Source: Homoserinibacter sp. YIM 151385
GTDB taxonomy: Bacteria; Actinomycetota; Actinomycetes; Actinomycetales; Microbacteriaceae
Direction of reading: 5' to 3'
Assembly: GCF_027912415.1 (NCBI RefSeq)
Contig: NZ_CP115175.1
Span: 2,046,001-2,110,000, forward strand
Length of the DNA: 64,000 bases
In this document: positions 27,004 through 36,122 of the stretch, one piece after another
Layout: each line of letters opens with the position of its first letter
Numbering within the stretch: the first letter of the stretch is position 1
Translations under genes and position numbers: made by a program
The notes under the pieces: generated by a model
What the model saw: only the letters and a program-made list of their open reading frames with translations
Databases searched by the model: none
Told to the model about the DNA's origin: nothing

Positions 27004-27846
27004 TCAGACCGGGATGCGGCTGATCCGCCGACCGCGCGGGTGCACGCGGAGGGCGCCGGTCGCGGGGTCGCGGTCGACGTCGATCGGGAGTCCGTACACC
27101 TCGGTCAGATGCGCGTCGGTGAGGACCTCGTGGGGTGCGCCGGCGGCGCGGACCCGGCCGTGCTCGAGCAGCACGACCTCGTCGGCGACGGCCGCCGCGT
27201 GGGCGAGGTCGTGGAGCACGACGCCGAGCGCGGTGCCGTGGTCCTCGGCGAGCTCGCGCACGAGGTCGAGCGTCTCGACCTGGTAGCGGAGGTCGAGGTG
27301 GTTGGTGGGCTCGTCGAGGAGAAGCACGCCCGTGTCCTGCGCCAGGCAGGTCGCGAGCCAGACGCGCTGGAGCTCGCCGCCCGAGAGCTGGTCGACGGGT
27401 CGGTGCTGCATGTGCTCGAGGCCGGTGAGCGCGAGCGCGCGGTCGATCGCGGCGAGGTCCTCGGCCCCCATGGCGGCGAAGCGCCGGCGGTGCGGGTGCC
27501 GGCCGAAGCCGACGACGTCGCGGACGTCGAGGCCGGAGGGATGCGGCCGGGACTGCGAGAGCAGGGTCACGCGGCGCGCGAAGTCGCGGGCGCTCAGGGC
27601 GGGCGATCCGGACGGGGCGGCCCCGGCATCCGGCTCCCCGTCCGTCGCGGTGTCGAGCACGTGCACGCGGCCGCCCTCGAGGCGGTGGAGGCGGGCGAGC
27701 GAGCGGAGCACGGTCGACTTGCCGGAGCCGTTCGGCCCGATGAGCGCGGTGACGACGCCGGGGCGGATGCGGACGGAGACGCCGTGCACGACCGTCTCGC
27801 GCTGATAGGCGAGGACGAGGTCGTCGCCGCGGAGCTCGGTGGTCAC
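27004..27846 (-). CDS. Siderophore ABC transporter ATP-binding protein
   Basis: 280 residues. FepC/FhuC-type ATPase: Walker A GPNGSGKST (37-45), Q-loop TLLSQSRPHPSGLDVRDVVGFGR, signature LSGGELQRVWLA, Walker B GVLLLDEPTNHLDLRYQ and the switch His in VVLHDLAHA. A 20-residue insert (ATDGEPDAGAAPSGSPALSA) lies between Walker A and the Q-loop. Start: GTG 27846. The first gene of the importer operon, directly under an IdeR/DtxR-like box with a -10-like TAAGCT 8 bases before the start codon, so the message may be leaderless and iron-repressed. Confidence 0.93.
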   Translation of the reverse strand: MTTELRGDDLVLAYQRETVVHGVSVRIRPGVVTALIGPNGSGKSTVLRSLARLHRLEGGRVHVLDTATDGEPDAGAAPSGSPALSARDFARRVTLLSQSRPHPSGLDVRDVVGFGRHPHRRRFAAMGAEDLAAIDRALALTGLEHMQHRPVDQLSGGELQRVWLATCLAQDTGVLLLDEPTNHLDLRYQVETLDLVRELAEDHGTALGVVLHDLAHAAAVADEVVLLEHGRVRAAGAPHEVLTDAHLTEVYGLPIDVDRDPATGALRVHPRGRRISRIPV

Positions 27847-27852
27847 GTGGGG

Positions 27853-27871
27853 TGAGCTTAGCCTTACCTTT
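27853..27871 (-). promoter_or_regulatory. IdeR/DtxR iron box
   Basis: Read on the minus strand, AAAGGTAAGGCTAAGCTCA matches the IdeR/DtxR consensus TTAGGTTAGGCTAACCTAA at 14 of 19 positions. It covers the presumed -10 region of the siderophore importer operon and ends 7 bases before its GTG, so iron-loaded IdeR would block initiation. Confidence 0.75.
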
Positions 27872-27972
27872 GCTCCGCGTCGAGCCGGGAGGGTCGACGG
27901 TCGCCGCCCGGTGCGGCCGAGCAGCCGGGCCGCGCGTAGACTGGCAGCGAAGTCCAGCAGGAAGGTCGCCGC

Positions 27973-28626
27973 GTGTCGAGACTCCCGGAGGCCGGATCGG
28001 CCGGTGCCCCCGCGAGCTCCGTCGCACCCGGCACCGCCTGGTCGCTCGTCCTCGCCCGCGGCATCCTCGCGCTCGCGATGGGCCTCCTCGTGACCTTCAC
28101 CGCCGACCACTCCTGGGCGCTCGGCGGCCTCGCCCTCGCGATCTACGCGCTCAGCGGCGTGCCGCTCCTGCTCGCGATCCGGCGCGACCCCCTCGATGCG
28201 GCGACGCGACCGCTGCGCCTCGCACACGCCGTCGCGACGCTCCTCGTGCTCGTCGCGGCCCTCGCCTCCCTCGCCCTGCCGGGCTCGCTCCTCTGGATCG
28301 CGATCGGCTTCGCACTCGTCACGGGGGCGCTCGAGCTCGCCGCCGGCCTCCGCGGTCGCGGCCGGGTCCACGCCGCGCGCGACTGGGTCGTCGCGGGCGG
28401 GCTCACGCTGCTCCTCGGCCTCGCCCTGCTGCTCGTGCCCGCCGACCTCGCGCAGCCCTTCGTCGGCGACGAGGGCAATCGGGGTGTGCTCACGAGCGCG
28501 CTCTTCGTCGCCGGCCTCCTCGGCGCCTGGGGTGTCCTGCTCGGCGTGCTGCTCTCGATCTCGGCCGTCAGCCTCCGCGGGGACGCGCGCCCCGCGGCGG
28601 CCTCGGCGCCGGAGCCCGGCGCGTGA
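27973..28626 (+). CDS. DUF308/HdeD-like membrane protein
   Basis: 217 residues with about six hydrophobic helices (LVLARGILALAMGLLVTFTA; ALGGLALAIYALSGVPLLLA; AVATLLVLVAALASLALPG; LLWIAIGFALVTGALELAAG; WVVAGGLTLLLGLALLLVP; LFVAGLLGAWGVLLGVLLSI). The pairing of helices resembles the DUF308 / HdeD family of small membrane proteins of unknown function. GTG start 27973 with AGGAAGG 9 bases upstream. It overlaps the next gene by 4 bases (GTGA), so the two are a translationally coupled pair. It is divergent from the siderophore operon, and the iron box lies between them, but its own regulation is unclear. Confidence 0.65.
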   Translation: MSRLPEAGSAGAPASSVAPGTAWSLVLARGILALAMGLLVTFTADHSWALGGLALAIYALSGVPLLLAIRRDPLDAATRPLRLAHAVATLLVLVAALASLALPGSLLWIAIGFALVTGALELAAGLRGRGRVHAARDWVVAGGLTLLLGLALLLVPADLAQPFVGDEGNRGVLTSALFVAGLLGAWGVLLGVLLSISAVSLRGDARPAAASAPEPGA

Positions 28627-28859
28627 GCGGGCGCCCGAGCCGCCGCGACCGGACGCGGCCGGCCGAGCTCCTCGGCATCTCGGCCGTGCTCGCGCTCGGC
28701 GTCGGGGTGATCGTCTTCCTCGGCGTGCGCGAGTTCTCGACCGCCGCGGTGTGGGCCGGCATCGCCTTCATCGTCATCCTCGTCGTCATGGCGATGCTCG
28801 TCCTCGCGGCGAACCCCGAGGCGGGCCGCAAGCGCGACGACGAGCCGCGCGGGCACTAG
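28623..28859 (+). CDS. Small two-helix membrane protein, unknown
   Basis: 78 residues: a basic N-terminus (SGRPSRRDRTRPAELLG), two hydrophobic helices (ISAVLALGVGVIVFLGV and AVWAGIAFIVILVVMAMLVLA) and a charged C-terminal tail. Start GTG overlaps the stop of the DUF308 gene (GTGA). The helix-loop-helix plan with N- and C-termini in the cytoplasm is common among small actinobacterial membrane proteins; no family assigned. Confidence 0.65.
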   Translation: MSGRPSRRDRTRPAELLGISAVLALGVGVIVFLGVREFSTAAVWAGIAFIVILVVMAMLVLAANPEAGRKRDDEPRGH

Positions 28860-28897
28860 CCGCCGCACCCCCGGTCGAGGAGGGAGCCGCGACCCCG

Positions 28898-30072
28898 CTA
28901 CAGCGGCTCGATCGTGAGCTCCACGGCGCTCGCCGCGCCGTCCTCGATGTAGGAGGCGAAGGCCGCCACGTCGTCGAAGGCGAAGCCGTAGGCGCGCCCG
29001 TCCGAGTGCGCCACATGCGTCGCCGCCGCGTAGTGGTTCGTGATCGGCTGCCGGTAGAACTGCGAGGGATCGGTCGTCGGCTGCGAGGTGATGTCGCGCA
29101 TCGTGCTCCGGTTGAGCGCGGCGCCGAGGATCGCGGCGATCGGCCCGCGGAGGCCGTCGTTGGGCGCATCCAGCTTGCCGTTGCAGAACAGCACGTCGCT
29201 CGTCGAGGGGCGCTCGAAGCGCACGCGCTCCGTGCCGCCCTGGAAGGCGACGAGCGAGCCGCCGTCCCGCCGGAGCCGGTACTGCCCGATCCCCGTGTCG
29301 ACCGACATCTCGGCCGAGCTGTAGCGATCCCAGCTCTCCGCGATGTAGCCGTCGAAGTAGGTGCCGCTGAAGCGCCCCGCCCCGATGCCGTGGCTCGGCG
29401 CGATGACCCGGCGGTCGTCGACGACGAGCCCCGAGAACCCTTCCGTGTTCCGCAGCGTGTCGAAGAACGCCGCGCGCCCGCCCGGTTTCATGGCGCCGAC
29501 CGTCTGATCGTTCACGCCCTGCAGCCGGATCGCGATCGGCACGCTGAACATGTCGACCTGCGTCGAGTTGCAGTACATCGCGCCGTTCTGGTGCGTGAAC
29601 TCGAAGGAGTCGTAGAGGATGCCGAACGACGGATCGCTCTCGACCCACCCGGCCGGGTGCGCGATCCCGGGGCCGGCCGCGGTGTCCACGACCTTGAAGG
29701 GGATGCGCTCGCCGAGCGAGAGGTAGATCCGGCCGGACATCGGCTGCGGCAGCTGGATGGTGCCCCAGTCGGTGAGCGGGAAGCCGTAGACGGCCGTGCC
29801 GCCGGGCCCGGAGTTGTCGCCGAGGCTGGCGGGCACGAAGGCGCCCGAGAGGTCGACGTGCCCCTGCTGGCCCGTGTCGATCCTCGTGCCGACGACGTGG
29901 ACCCAGACGTTCTGGTTCTCGTAGGCGCCGGAGAGGTTCCGGATGGTGATCGGCAGGCCCGCGGCCCGCGCCGGGGCGGGCGCGAGGAGCCCGCCGCCGG
30001 TCGCGAGGCCGAAGGCGCCCACCGCGCCGAGCGCGGCCGTGCCGAGGAATCCGCGTCGCGTCAGGCCGCCCA

Positions 30073-30073
<1 letters not shown>
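28898..30073 (-). CDS. GH64 endo-1,3-beta-glucanase (laminaripentaose-producing type), Tat-secreted
   Basis: 391 residues. N-terminus MGGLTRRGFLGTAALGAVGA is a twin-arginine signal; cleavage is near PARAA38. The mature part matches GH64: ITIRNLSGAYENQNVWVHV opening beta domain, ILYDSFEFTHQNGAMYCNS and TQVDMFSVPIAIRLQG with E158 and D174 at the same 16-residue spacing as the Glu154/Asp170 catalytic pair recalled for Streptomyces matensis LPHase, then the thaumatin-like half (SGTYFDGYIAESWDRY). It would cut beta-1,3-glucan of fungal walls. Its ATG overlaps the chitinase stop by one base (TGATG), so the two are co-translated. Confidence 0.88.
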
Positions 30074-31404
<1,331 letters not shown>

Positions 31405-31560
31405 CGTCTTCCCTTTCATCACGGTCTCCATGGACAGCCCTGGGGGGATGTCGGGACGCTAGCAACCGGGATGCGCCCCCCGAAAGGGGGTCAGCGGGCG
31501 CGAGCGGCCGGGACCCCCCGACTCCCCTTGCGCCAAAAGGAAAGACTCCGAACAAAAAAA

Positions 31561-31576
31561 TTGGAAACGTTTACGG
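31561..31576. promoter_or_regulatory. Possible LacI-family operator upstream of chitinase-glucanase
   Basis: TTGGAAACGTTTACGG with the central palindrome AAACGTTT, typical of LacI/GalR operators, preceded by an unusual A-rich run (31554-31560). It lies in the 404-base gap between purB and the chitinase gene. The same gap holds a hairpin near 31475-31490 (CCCCCC GAAA GGGGG) and the long inverted repeat at 31678-31739; no gene is seen. Confidence 0.5.
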
Positions 31577-31677
31577 AATTGCGGCGTGTCGAACGCGAGC
31601 ATCCGTCGTCTCAGTGCCCCACGACCCGCCGCGCCAGGCCGCAGCCCGCCCACACCCGCCCGCACTCGCATCCCGTA

Positions 31678-31739
31678 GATGTGAGTTTCTCCGCGTTCGC
31701 GGCGAGGATCCGTGCGGCGAATGCGGAGAAACTCACATC
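31678..31739. repeat. Long hairpin, class C
   Basis: 23-bp inverted repeat with one mismatch: arms 31678-31700 and 31717-31739, both built on the word GATGTGAGTTTCTCCGC, with a 16-base loop. It lies 70 bases downstream of purB (minus strand) and may act as its terminator or be a REP-like element. Confidence 0.85.
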
Positions 31740-31808
31740 GCGCGCGGGATGGCGGCGCGATGAGGCGCGAGGGATGCCGCCGCGACGTGCGCGGAGGGAG
31801 GGGCGGGG

Positions 31809-33191
31809 CTACTCCCCCAGGTGGTCGACGAGCGCCGGCGCGACGCCGATGTACGTCGCCGGCGTGAGCGCCGTGAGGCGCTCCTTCGCCTCGGCGCCGA
31901 TGTCGAGCCCCTCGACGAAGGCGACGAGCTCGGCCTGACCGACCCGCCGGCCTCGCGTGAGCTCCTTGAGCAGCGCGTACGGGTCCTCGATCGAGGAGCG
32001 CCCGGCCGTCACCTCGGCGCGGATGACGGTCTGGATCGCCTCGCCGAGGACCTCCCAGTTGCCGTCGAGATCGGCCGCGAGCGCCGCCTCCGCGACCGCG
32101 ATCTCGCCGAGGCCGCGGTGGATGTTGTCGAGTGCGAGGAGCGAGTGCCCGAGCGCGACGCCGATGTTGCGCTGCGTCGTCGAGTCGGTGAGGTCGCGCT
32201 GCAGTCGGCTCGTCACGAGCGTCGCGGCCAGCGAGTCGAGCAGCGCGCAGGAGAGCTCGAGGTTCGCCTCCGCGTTCTCGAAGCGGATCGGATTGACCTT
32301 GTGCGGCATCGTCGAGGAGCCGGTCGCGCCCGCCTGCGGCACCTGCGAGAAGTACCCCATCGAGATGTAGGTCCACACGTCGGTGCAGAGGTTGTGGAGG
32401 ATGCGGTTCGCGTGCCCGACCGCCTGGAAGAGCTCCGCCTGCCAGTCGTGCGACTCGATCTGGGTGGTGAGCGGGTTCCAGGTGAGCCCGAGGGAGGTCA
32501 CGAAGTCACGCGAGATCGCCTGCCAGTCGGCCTCGGGGTCGGCGGCGGCATGGGCCGCGAAGGTGCCGGTCGCGCCGCTGAACTTGCCGAGGTACTCGCC
32601 GCGCTCGATGCGCGCGAGCTGGCGCTCCAGGCGGTGGACGACGACGGCGAACTCCTTGCCCACGGTGGTGGGCGTCGCGGGCTGCCCGTGCGTGTGGGCG
32701 AGCATCGGCACGTCGCGGGTGCGCTCGGCCCACTCCCGGAGCTTCGCGACGACCTGGCGGGCGCGGGGCAGCCACACCTCGGCCACGGCGGCGCGGACGG
32801 TCAGGGCGTAGGAGAGGTTGTTGATGTCCTCGCTCGTGCACGCGAAGTGGGTGAGCTCGGCGACCCGCTCGAGGCCGAGGGCGTCGAGGCGCTCGCGGAC
32901 GAGGTACTCGACGGCCTTGACGTCGTGGCGGGTGGTCGCCTCCAGCTCGGCGAGCCGATCGATCTCGGGCTGCGCGAAGTCGGCGGCGAAGGCGCGGAGC
33001 GCACGCGCCTGCTCCGCCTCGAGCGGCGAGGAGCCGAACATCCCGCGCTCGGTGAGGGCGATGAGCCACTCGACCTCGACGTGGACGCGGGCGCGGTTGA
33101 GACCCGCCTCGGAGAGGTGCTCGCCGAGCCCCTGGACCGCGGCGCGATAGCGGCCGTCGAGCGGACTGAGGGGCTGGGGAGGCAGGCTCAT
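31809..33191 (-). CDS. purB: Adenylosuccinate lyase
   Basis: 460 residues; cleaves adenylosuccinate and SAICAR in purine synthesis. Seen: the N-terminal PLSPLDGRY, the HTHGQPATPTTVGKEF segment with catalytic His, and the fumarase/aspartase signature GATGSSTMPHKVNPIRFENAE. The MSLPPQPLSPLDGRY start and overall length place it in the gamma-proteobacterial-like PurB class (about 455 residues) rather than the 430-residue class. AAGGAG upstream of ATG 33191. It overlaps the phosphatase gene by 4 bases (ATGA). Confidence 0.97.
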   Translation of the reverse strand: MSLPPQPLSPLDGRYRAAVQGLGEHLSEAGLNRARVHVEVEWLIALTERGMFGSSPLEAEQARALRAFAADFAQPEIDRLAELEATTRHDVKAVEYLVRERLDALGLERVAELTHFACTSEDINNLSYALTVRAAVAEVWLPRARQVVAKLREWAERTRDVPMLAHTHGQPATPTTVGKEFAVVVHRLERQLARIERGEYLGKFSGATGTFAAHAAADPEADWQAISRDFVTSLGLTWNPLTTQIESHDWQAELFQAVGHANRILHNLCTDVWTYISMGYFSQVPQAGATGSSTMPHKVNPIRFENAEANLELSCALLDSLAATLVTSRLQRDLTDSTTQRNIGVALGHSLLALDNIHRGLGEIAVAEAALAADLDGNWEVLGEAIQTVIRAEVTAGRSSIEDPYALLKELTRGRRVGQAELVAFVEGLDIGAEAKERLTALTPATYIGVAPALVDHLGE

Positions 33192-33712
33192 GGAGCTCCT
33201 TGTCGGATTCCCGGTTCGATCTGGCTGAACAGCGCGAGGCTCGCGCGCTCGATCATGGCGAGCACCGCGGCGAAGTGCACGGCGTCGGAATAGTAGGGGT
33301 CGGGCACGTCGATGGCGTCGCCGCTCTCGGGATCGAAGCCCAGCAGCAAGTGTACCTTCGCGTGATCGAGCTCGGTCGGCGCCTGGGCGCGCAGGATGCG
33401 CGCCTGTCCGCGGTCGAAGGCGACCACGAGGTCCAGCTCGTCGAACCACGCGGGGTCGAACTGCTTCGCGCGGTGCTCCGAGCCGTCGTAGCCGCGGGCG
33501 GCGAGGGCGGTGACGGTGCGGTGGTCGGCGTTCTCGCCGACGTGCCAGTCCCCCGTGGCCGCGCTCGAGACCTGCAGCGAGCGCTCCATCCCGTGCCGTC
33601 GGATGAGGTCGCGGAACACGGCCTCGGCCATGGGCGAGCGGCAGATGTTGCCCGTGCAGACGAAGCACACGCGGAACGGCGCGGGCGCGCCGCCGCGAGG
33701 AGCAGGGGTCAT
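33188..33712 (-). CDS. Low-molecular-weight protein-tyrosine phosphatase
   Basis: 174 residues. Active-site P-loop VCFVCTGNICRSPMAE (C-x5-R-S) near residue 19 and the general-acid motif VPDPYYSD (D-P-Y) near residue 139, as in Wzb/PtpA-like enzymes. It dephosphorylates phosphotyrosine proteins in the cytoplasm. ATG 33712 follows GGGGAG directly. First gene of a pair with purB, translationally coupled through ATGA. No tyrosine kinase is present nearby. Confidence 0.92.
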   Translation of the reverse strand: MTPAPRGGAPAPFRVCFVCTGNICRSPMAEAVFRDLIRRHGMERSLQVSSAATGDWHVGENADHRTVTALAARGYDGSEHRAKQFDPAWFDELDLVVAFDRGQARILRAQAPTELDHAKVHLLLGFDPESGDAIDVPDPYYSDAVHFAAVLAMIERASLALFSQIEPGIRQGAP

Positions 33713-33861
33713 CTCCCCATTCTGTCCTCGGGCCCCTCTCCCCAACAGCCCTGTTCCGGTCCGTCTTGTCCACCATCCGGCCGCAGACGACGTGACGCGC
33801 GCGCCATCCGGGGCACGATCGACGCCCGGCCGCGGTCCCGGCCGGAGAAGAGGAGCAGGGG

Positions 33862-34170
33862 ATGCAGAGCGCGTCGGTGCTGGAGATGACGGCGGTCGGA
33901 GCAGGCGGGATGCCGCGGCAGTCCGCGGCGACGGAGCTCGCGCGGGAGCAGCTGCGCGAGCAGGGCGTGCGGGTTCGCGGCATCGCCGCGGACGCCGCCG
34001 TCGACGCCGCCGCGCCGCCCGGCATCCCGGAGGACGAGTGGACTGGGGATGCGGCGCACGCCTTCCAGGTGGCGCGCGGGCGGTGGGTCGTCCAGCTCCG
34101 CGGCGCGCTCGACGCCTGCGAGGACCTCGCGCTCGCGATCGACCGCAGCGTGGCGGCGCTCGGTGGCTGA
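33862..34170 (+). CDS. WXG100-like small helical protein
   Basis: 102 residues, helical, with no signal peptide. The segment DEWTGDAAHAFQVARGRW has the W-x-G turn (W60-T-G62) followed by A-A-x-A-F, the hallmark of WXG100/ESAT-6-like proteins, with helices on both sides. It overlaps the next gene by 8 bases. Such proteins are usually partners or targeting units for type VII secretion and are paired with a larger effector; the downstream hydrolase would be the effector here. AGGAG at 12 bases upstream supports the ATG. The N-terminal helix is shorter than in classical members, so the assignment is tentative. Confidence 0.6.
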   Translation: MQSASVLEMTAVGAGGMPRQSAATELAREQLREQGVRVRGIAADAAVDAAAPPGIPEDEWTGDAAHAFQVARGRWVVQLRGALDACEDLALAIDRSVAALGG

Positions 34171-35680
34171 GGACGGCGGCCCCCTGCTCGTCCGCGGCGG
34201 CGGGCACCTGGGCGTCTCGACCGACCGCATGCTGCAGTGCGCCGACCGCCTCGCCGAGGTCGAGGATCGCCTCGACGAGCGGGTCCGCCGCCTGATCGCG
34301 GTCGTGGTCGAGCTGGACGAGGCCTCGACCCGCTCCGCCGCTGCGGCCTCCGCCATGGCCGTGCCGGCCCCGGAGCCCACGGCGCTCGAGGCGGAGCACC
34401 GCACGGCGGCCGCACGCGACGCCGCCGCCGAGCTCCGGACCCGGCTCGCCGCCGCGGCCCGCGCCTACGAGGATGCCGAGGAGGGGCTGATCGGCACCTC
34501 CGGCGGGCTCGTCGGCCTGCTCTCGCTCATGCTCGGCCCCTCGGTCCGGCTCCTGCTGCCGGTGCTCATCGCGGGTGCGGTGGGCGCGACGGCGGCCGAC
34601 CGGATCCTGGGATGGCTCGCGGGCGGTGACGACGACCGGCCCGCGCTCGCCGCCGTCGGCCGCTTCATCGGCGAGCACCCCGAGCTGCTCTCGAACCCGC
34701 TCTTCGCCGAGCTCGTCGGGATCGCGCGCGGGGGCGTCGACGAGGCGATCGCGGGGTTGCTCATGCCGGGCGGGGGCCGCGAGGCGATGCTCGCGCTGAG
34801 CCTGCTCGGGCTCGGGCCCGCCGCCTCCGGCGCGATCGTGCTGGGCGCCGCTCGCGCCGTCGGCCTCCTGCGCGACTCGCCGGTCTCGATCGAGCGGGGC
34901 CGGACGGGAGCCGCGACGCCCGCGATCGGGATGCGGGAGCGGCTCGAGCGCGTCCCGGCGAGCGGCGACCAGGTGCGCATCGAGCGGTACACGGCGCCGG
35001 GCGAGCCGGAGCGCTTCGTGGTGTACGTCGCGCCGACGCGCACCTTCAGCCCGGAGCTCACCTCGGAGCCCTGGGATCTCGCGAGCAACGTCGGCGGCGT
35101 CGCGGGCGAGCCGGCCGCCTCGCTCCGCGCGACCGAGCTCGCGATGGCGGAGGCCGGGATCGGCGCCGACGACGAGGTGACGATGATCGGCTTCTCGCAG
35201 GGCGGGCTCGTCGCGGCGCACATCGCCGCATCGCCGGGGTGGAACGTCACCGGTCTCGAGACCGCCGGCGCCCCCATCGGCGGCATCCCCCTCGACGGCG
35301 ACCTCGCGGGCGTGAGCATCGAGCACCGGGAGGACTTCGTGCCGAAGCTCGCGGGCGAGCCGGTCGCGGAGGGGCGCACGCTCGTGCAGCGCGAGCTGTT
35401 CGCCGGGCGGTCCCCGGCCGCCGACGAGCCGGTGCCCGGCCACCAGATCACCGGCTACCTCGAGACCGCCGGGGCGGTGGACCGTGCCGGCTCCGCCGCC
35501 GTGCGCGACCGCGTCGACGGGATCGACGACGCGCTCGCGCGCTACTCCCCCGAGCGCGGCGGCACGGTCGAGGCGGTCACGTACCGCGCGGAGCGGCTCG
35601 TCGACGAGCGGGATGTGGTGCTGAGCCCGCGGAGCGCCCCCGCGACGCCCTGGTCTACCGGGTCTCCCGACGGCCCATGA
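34163..35680 (+). CDS. Alpha/beta-hydrolase with helical N-terminal domain (possible type VII-associated esterase)
   Basis: 505 residues. Residues 1-110 are heptad-like helices (DRMLQCADRLAEVEDRLDERVRRLIAVVVELDEAS), about 115-155 contain hydrophobic stretches (SGGLVGLLSLMLG; LLLPVLIAGAVGATAA), and about 270-470 form an alpha/beta-hydrolase with nucleophile elbow GFSQGG (S345) and a late H in PGHQITGYL. Related DUF-type hydrolases with a WXG-like N-terminus are known in Microbacteriaceae and Streptomyces; most have unknown substrates. Start GTG 34163 overlaps the WXG-like gene by 8 bases. Its 3' end overlaps the convergent membrane-protein gene by 26 bases. Confidence 0.65.
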   Translation: MAEDGGPLLVRGGGHLGVSTDRMLQCADRLAEVEDRLDERVRRLIAVVVELDEASTRSAAAASAMAVPAPEPTALEAEHRTAAARDAAAELRTRLAAAARAYEDAEEGLIGTSGGLVGLLSLMLGPSVRLLLPVLIAGAVGATAADRILGWLAGGDDDRPALAAVGRFIGEHPELLSNPLFAELVGIARGGVDEAIAGLLMPGGGREAMLALSLLGLGPAASGAIVLGAARAVGLLRDSPVSIERGRTGAATPAIGMRERLERVPASGDQVRIERYTAPGEPERFVVYVAPTRTFSPELTSEPWDLASNVGGVAGEPAASLRATELAMAEAGIGADDEVTMIGFSQGGLVAAHIAASPGWNVTGLETAGAPIGGIPLDGDLAGVSIEHREDFVPKLAGEPVAEGRTLVQRELFAGRSPAADEPVPGHQITGYLETAGAVDRAGSAAVRDRVDGIDDALARYSPERGGTVEAVTYRAERLVDERDVVLSPRSAPATPWSTGSPDGP

Positions 35681-36062
35681 GCGGTCGGAGGAGGACGCCG
35701 ATCAGCCAGCTGAGCAGGCCGAGCACGACCGCGCCGAGCACGCCCCACCAGAAGGACTCCACGCGGAGGCCGAAGCCGAAGAGGGAGGAGATCCACGCCA
35801 CGAGCAGCAGCAGGAGGCCGTTGACCACGAGGGCGAGCAGACCGAGCGTGAGGAGGTACAGCGGGAACGCCACGATGCGCACGAAGTTGCCGATGACCCC
35901 GTTGACGATGCCGAAGATGAGCGCGACGAGGAGGAAGGTGAGCACGCTCGCGAGCGTGTCGCCGGGCGCGAACGGCACCACCGCGACGTGGCCGCCGAGC
36001 AGCAGCGTCGTCAGCCAGAGCGCCAAGGCGTTGATGACGAGCCTGAGGATGAACCGACCCAT
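35655..36062 (-). CDS. Phage-holin-IV-like four-helix membrane protein
   Basis: 135 residues with four hydrophobic helices (FILRLVINALALWLTTLLLGG; LASVLTFLLVALIFGIVNGVIG; FPLYLLTLGLLALVVNGLLLLLVAW; FWWGVLGAVVLGLLSWLIGVLL). The FPLYLLTLGLLALVVNGLLL pattern is that of the chromosomal DUF/PF04020 family (mycobacterial-type 4-TMS 'holin' proteins), which is widespread outside phages. Its function is unknown. Start ATG 36062, or ATG 36071 in frame. It is divergent from hisC and its stop lies inside the convergent hydrolase gene. Confidence 0.8.
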   Translation of the reverse strand: MGRFILRLVINALALWLTTLLLGGHVAVVPFAPGDTLASVLTFLLVALIFGIVNGVIGNFVRIVAFPLYLLTLGLLALVVNGLLLLLVAWISSLFGFGLRVESFWWGVLGAVVLGLLSWLIGVLLRPLMGRRETR

Positions 36063-36110
36063 GTCGACCATTCTCGCAGGCGCGACCGCGGATGGCGCGC
36101 GCCGCCGCTC

Positions 36111-36116
36111 TAGGCT
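36111..36116 (+). promoter_or_regulatory. -10 element of a leaderless hisC-like transcript
   Basis: TAGGCT six bases before the ATG at 36123, with no Shine-Dalgarno sequence. Confidence 0.6.
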
Positions 36117-36122
36117 GGGCCC

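Noticed and set aside
35655-36062. Prophage holin
   Set aside because: The family is chromosomal and widespread in actinobacteria; no phage genes nearby.
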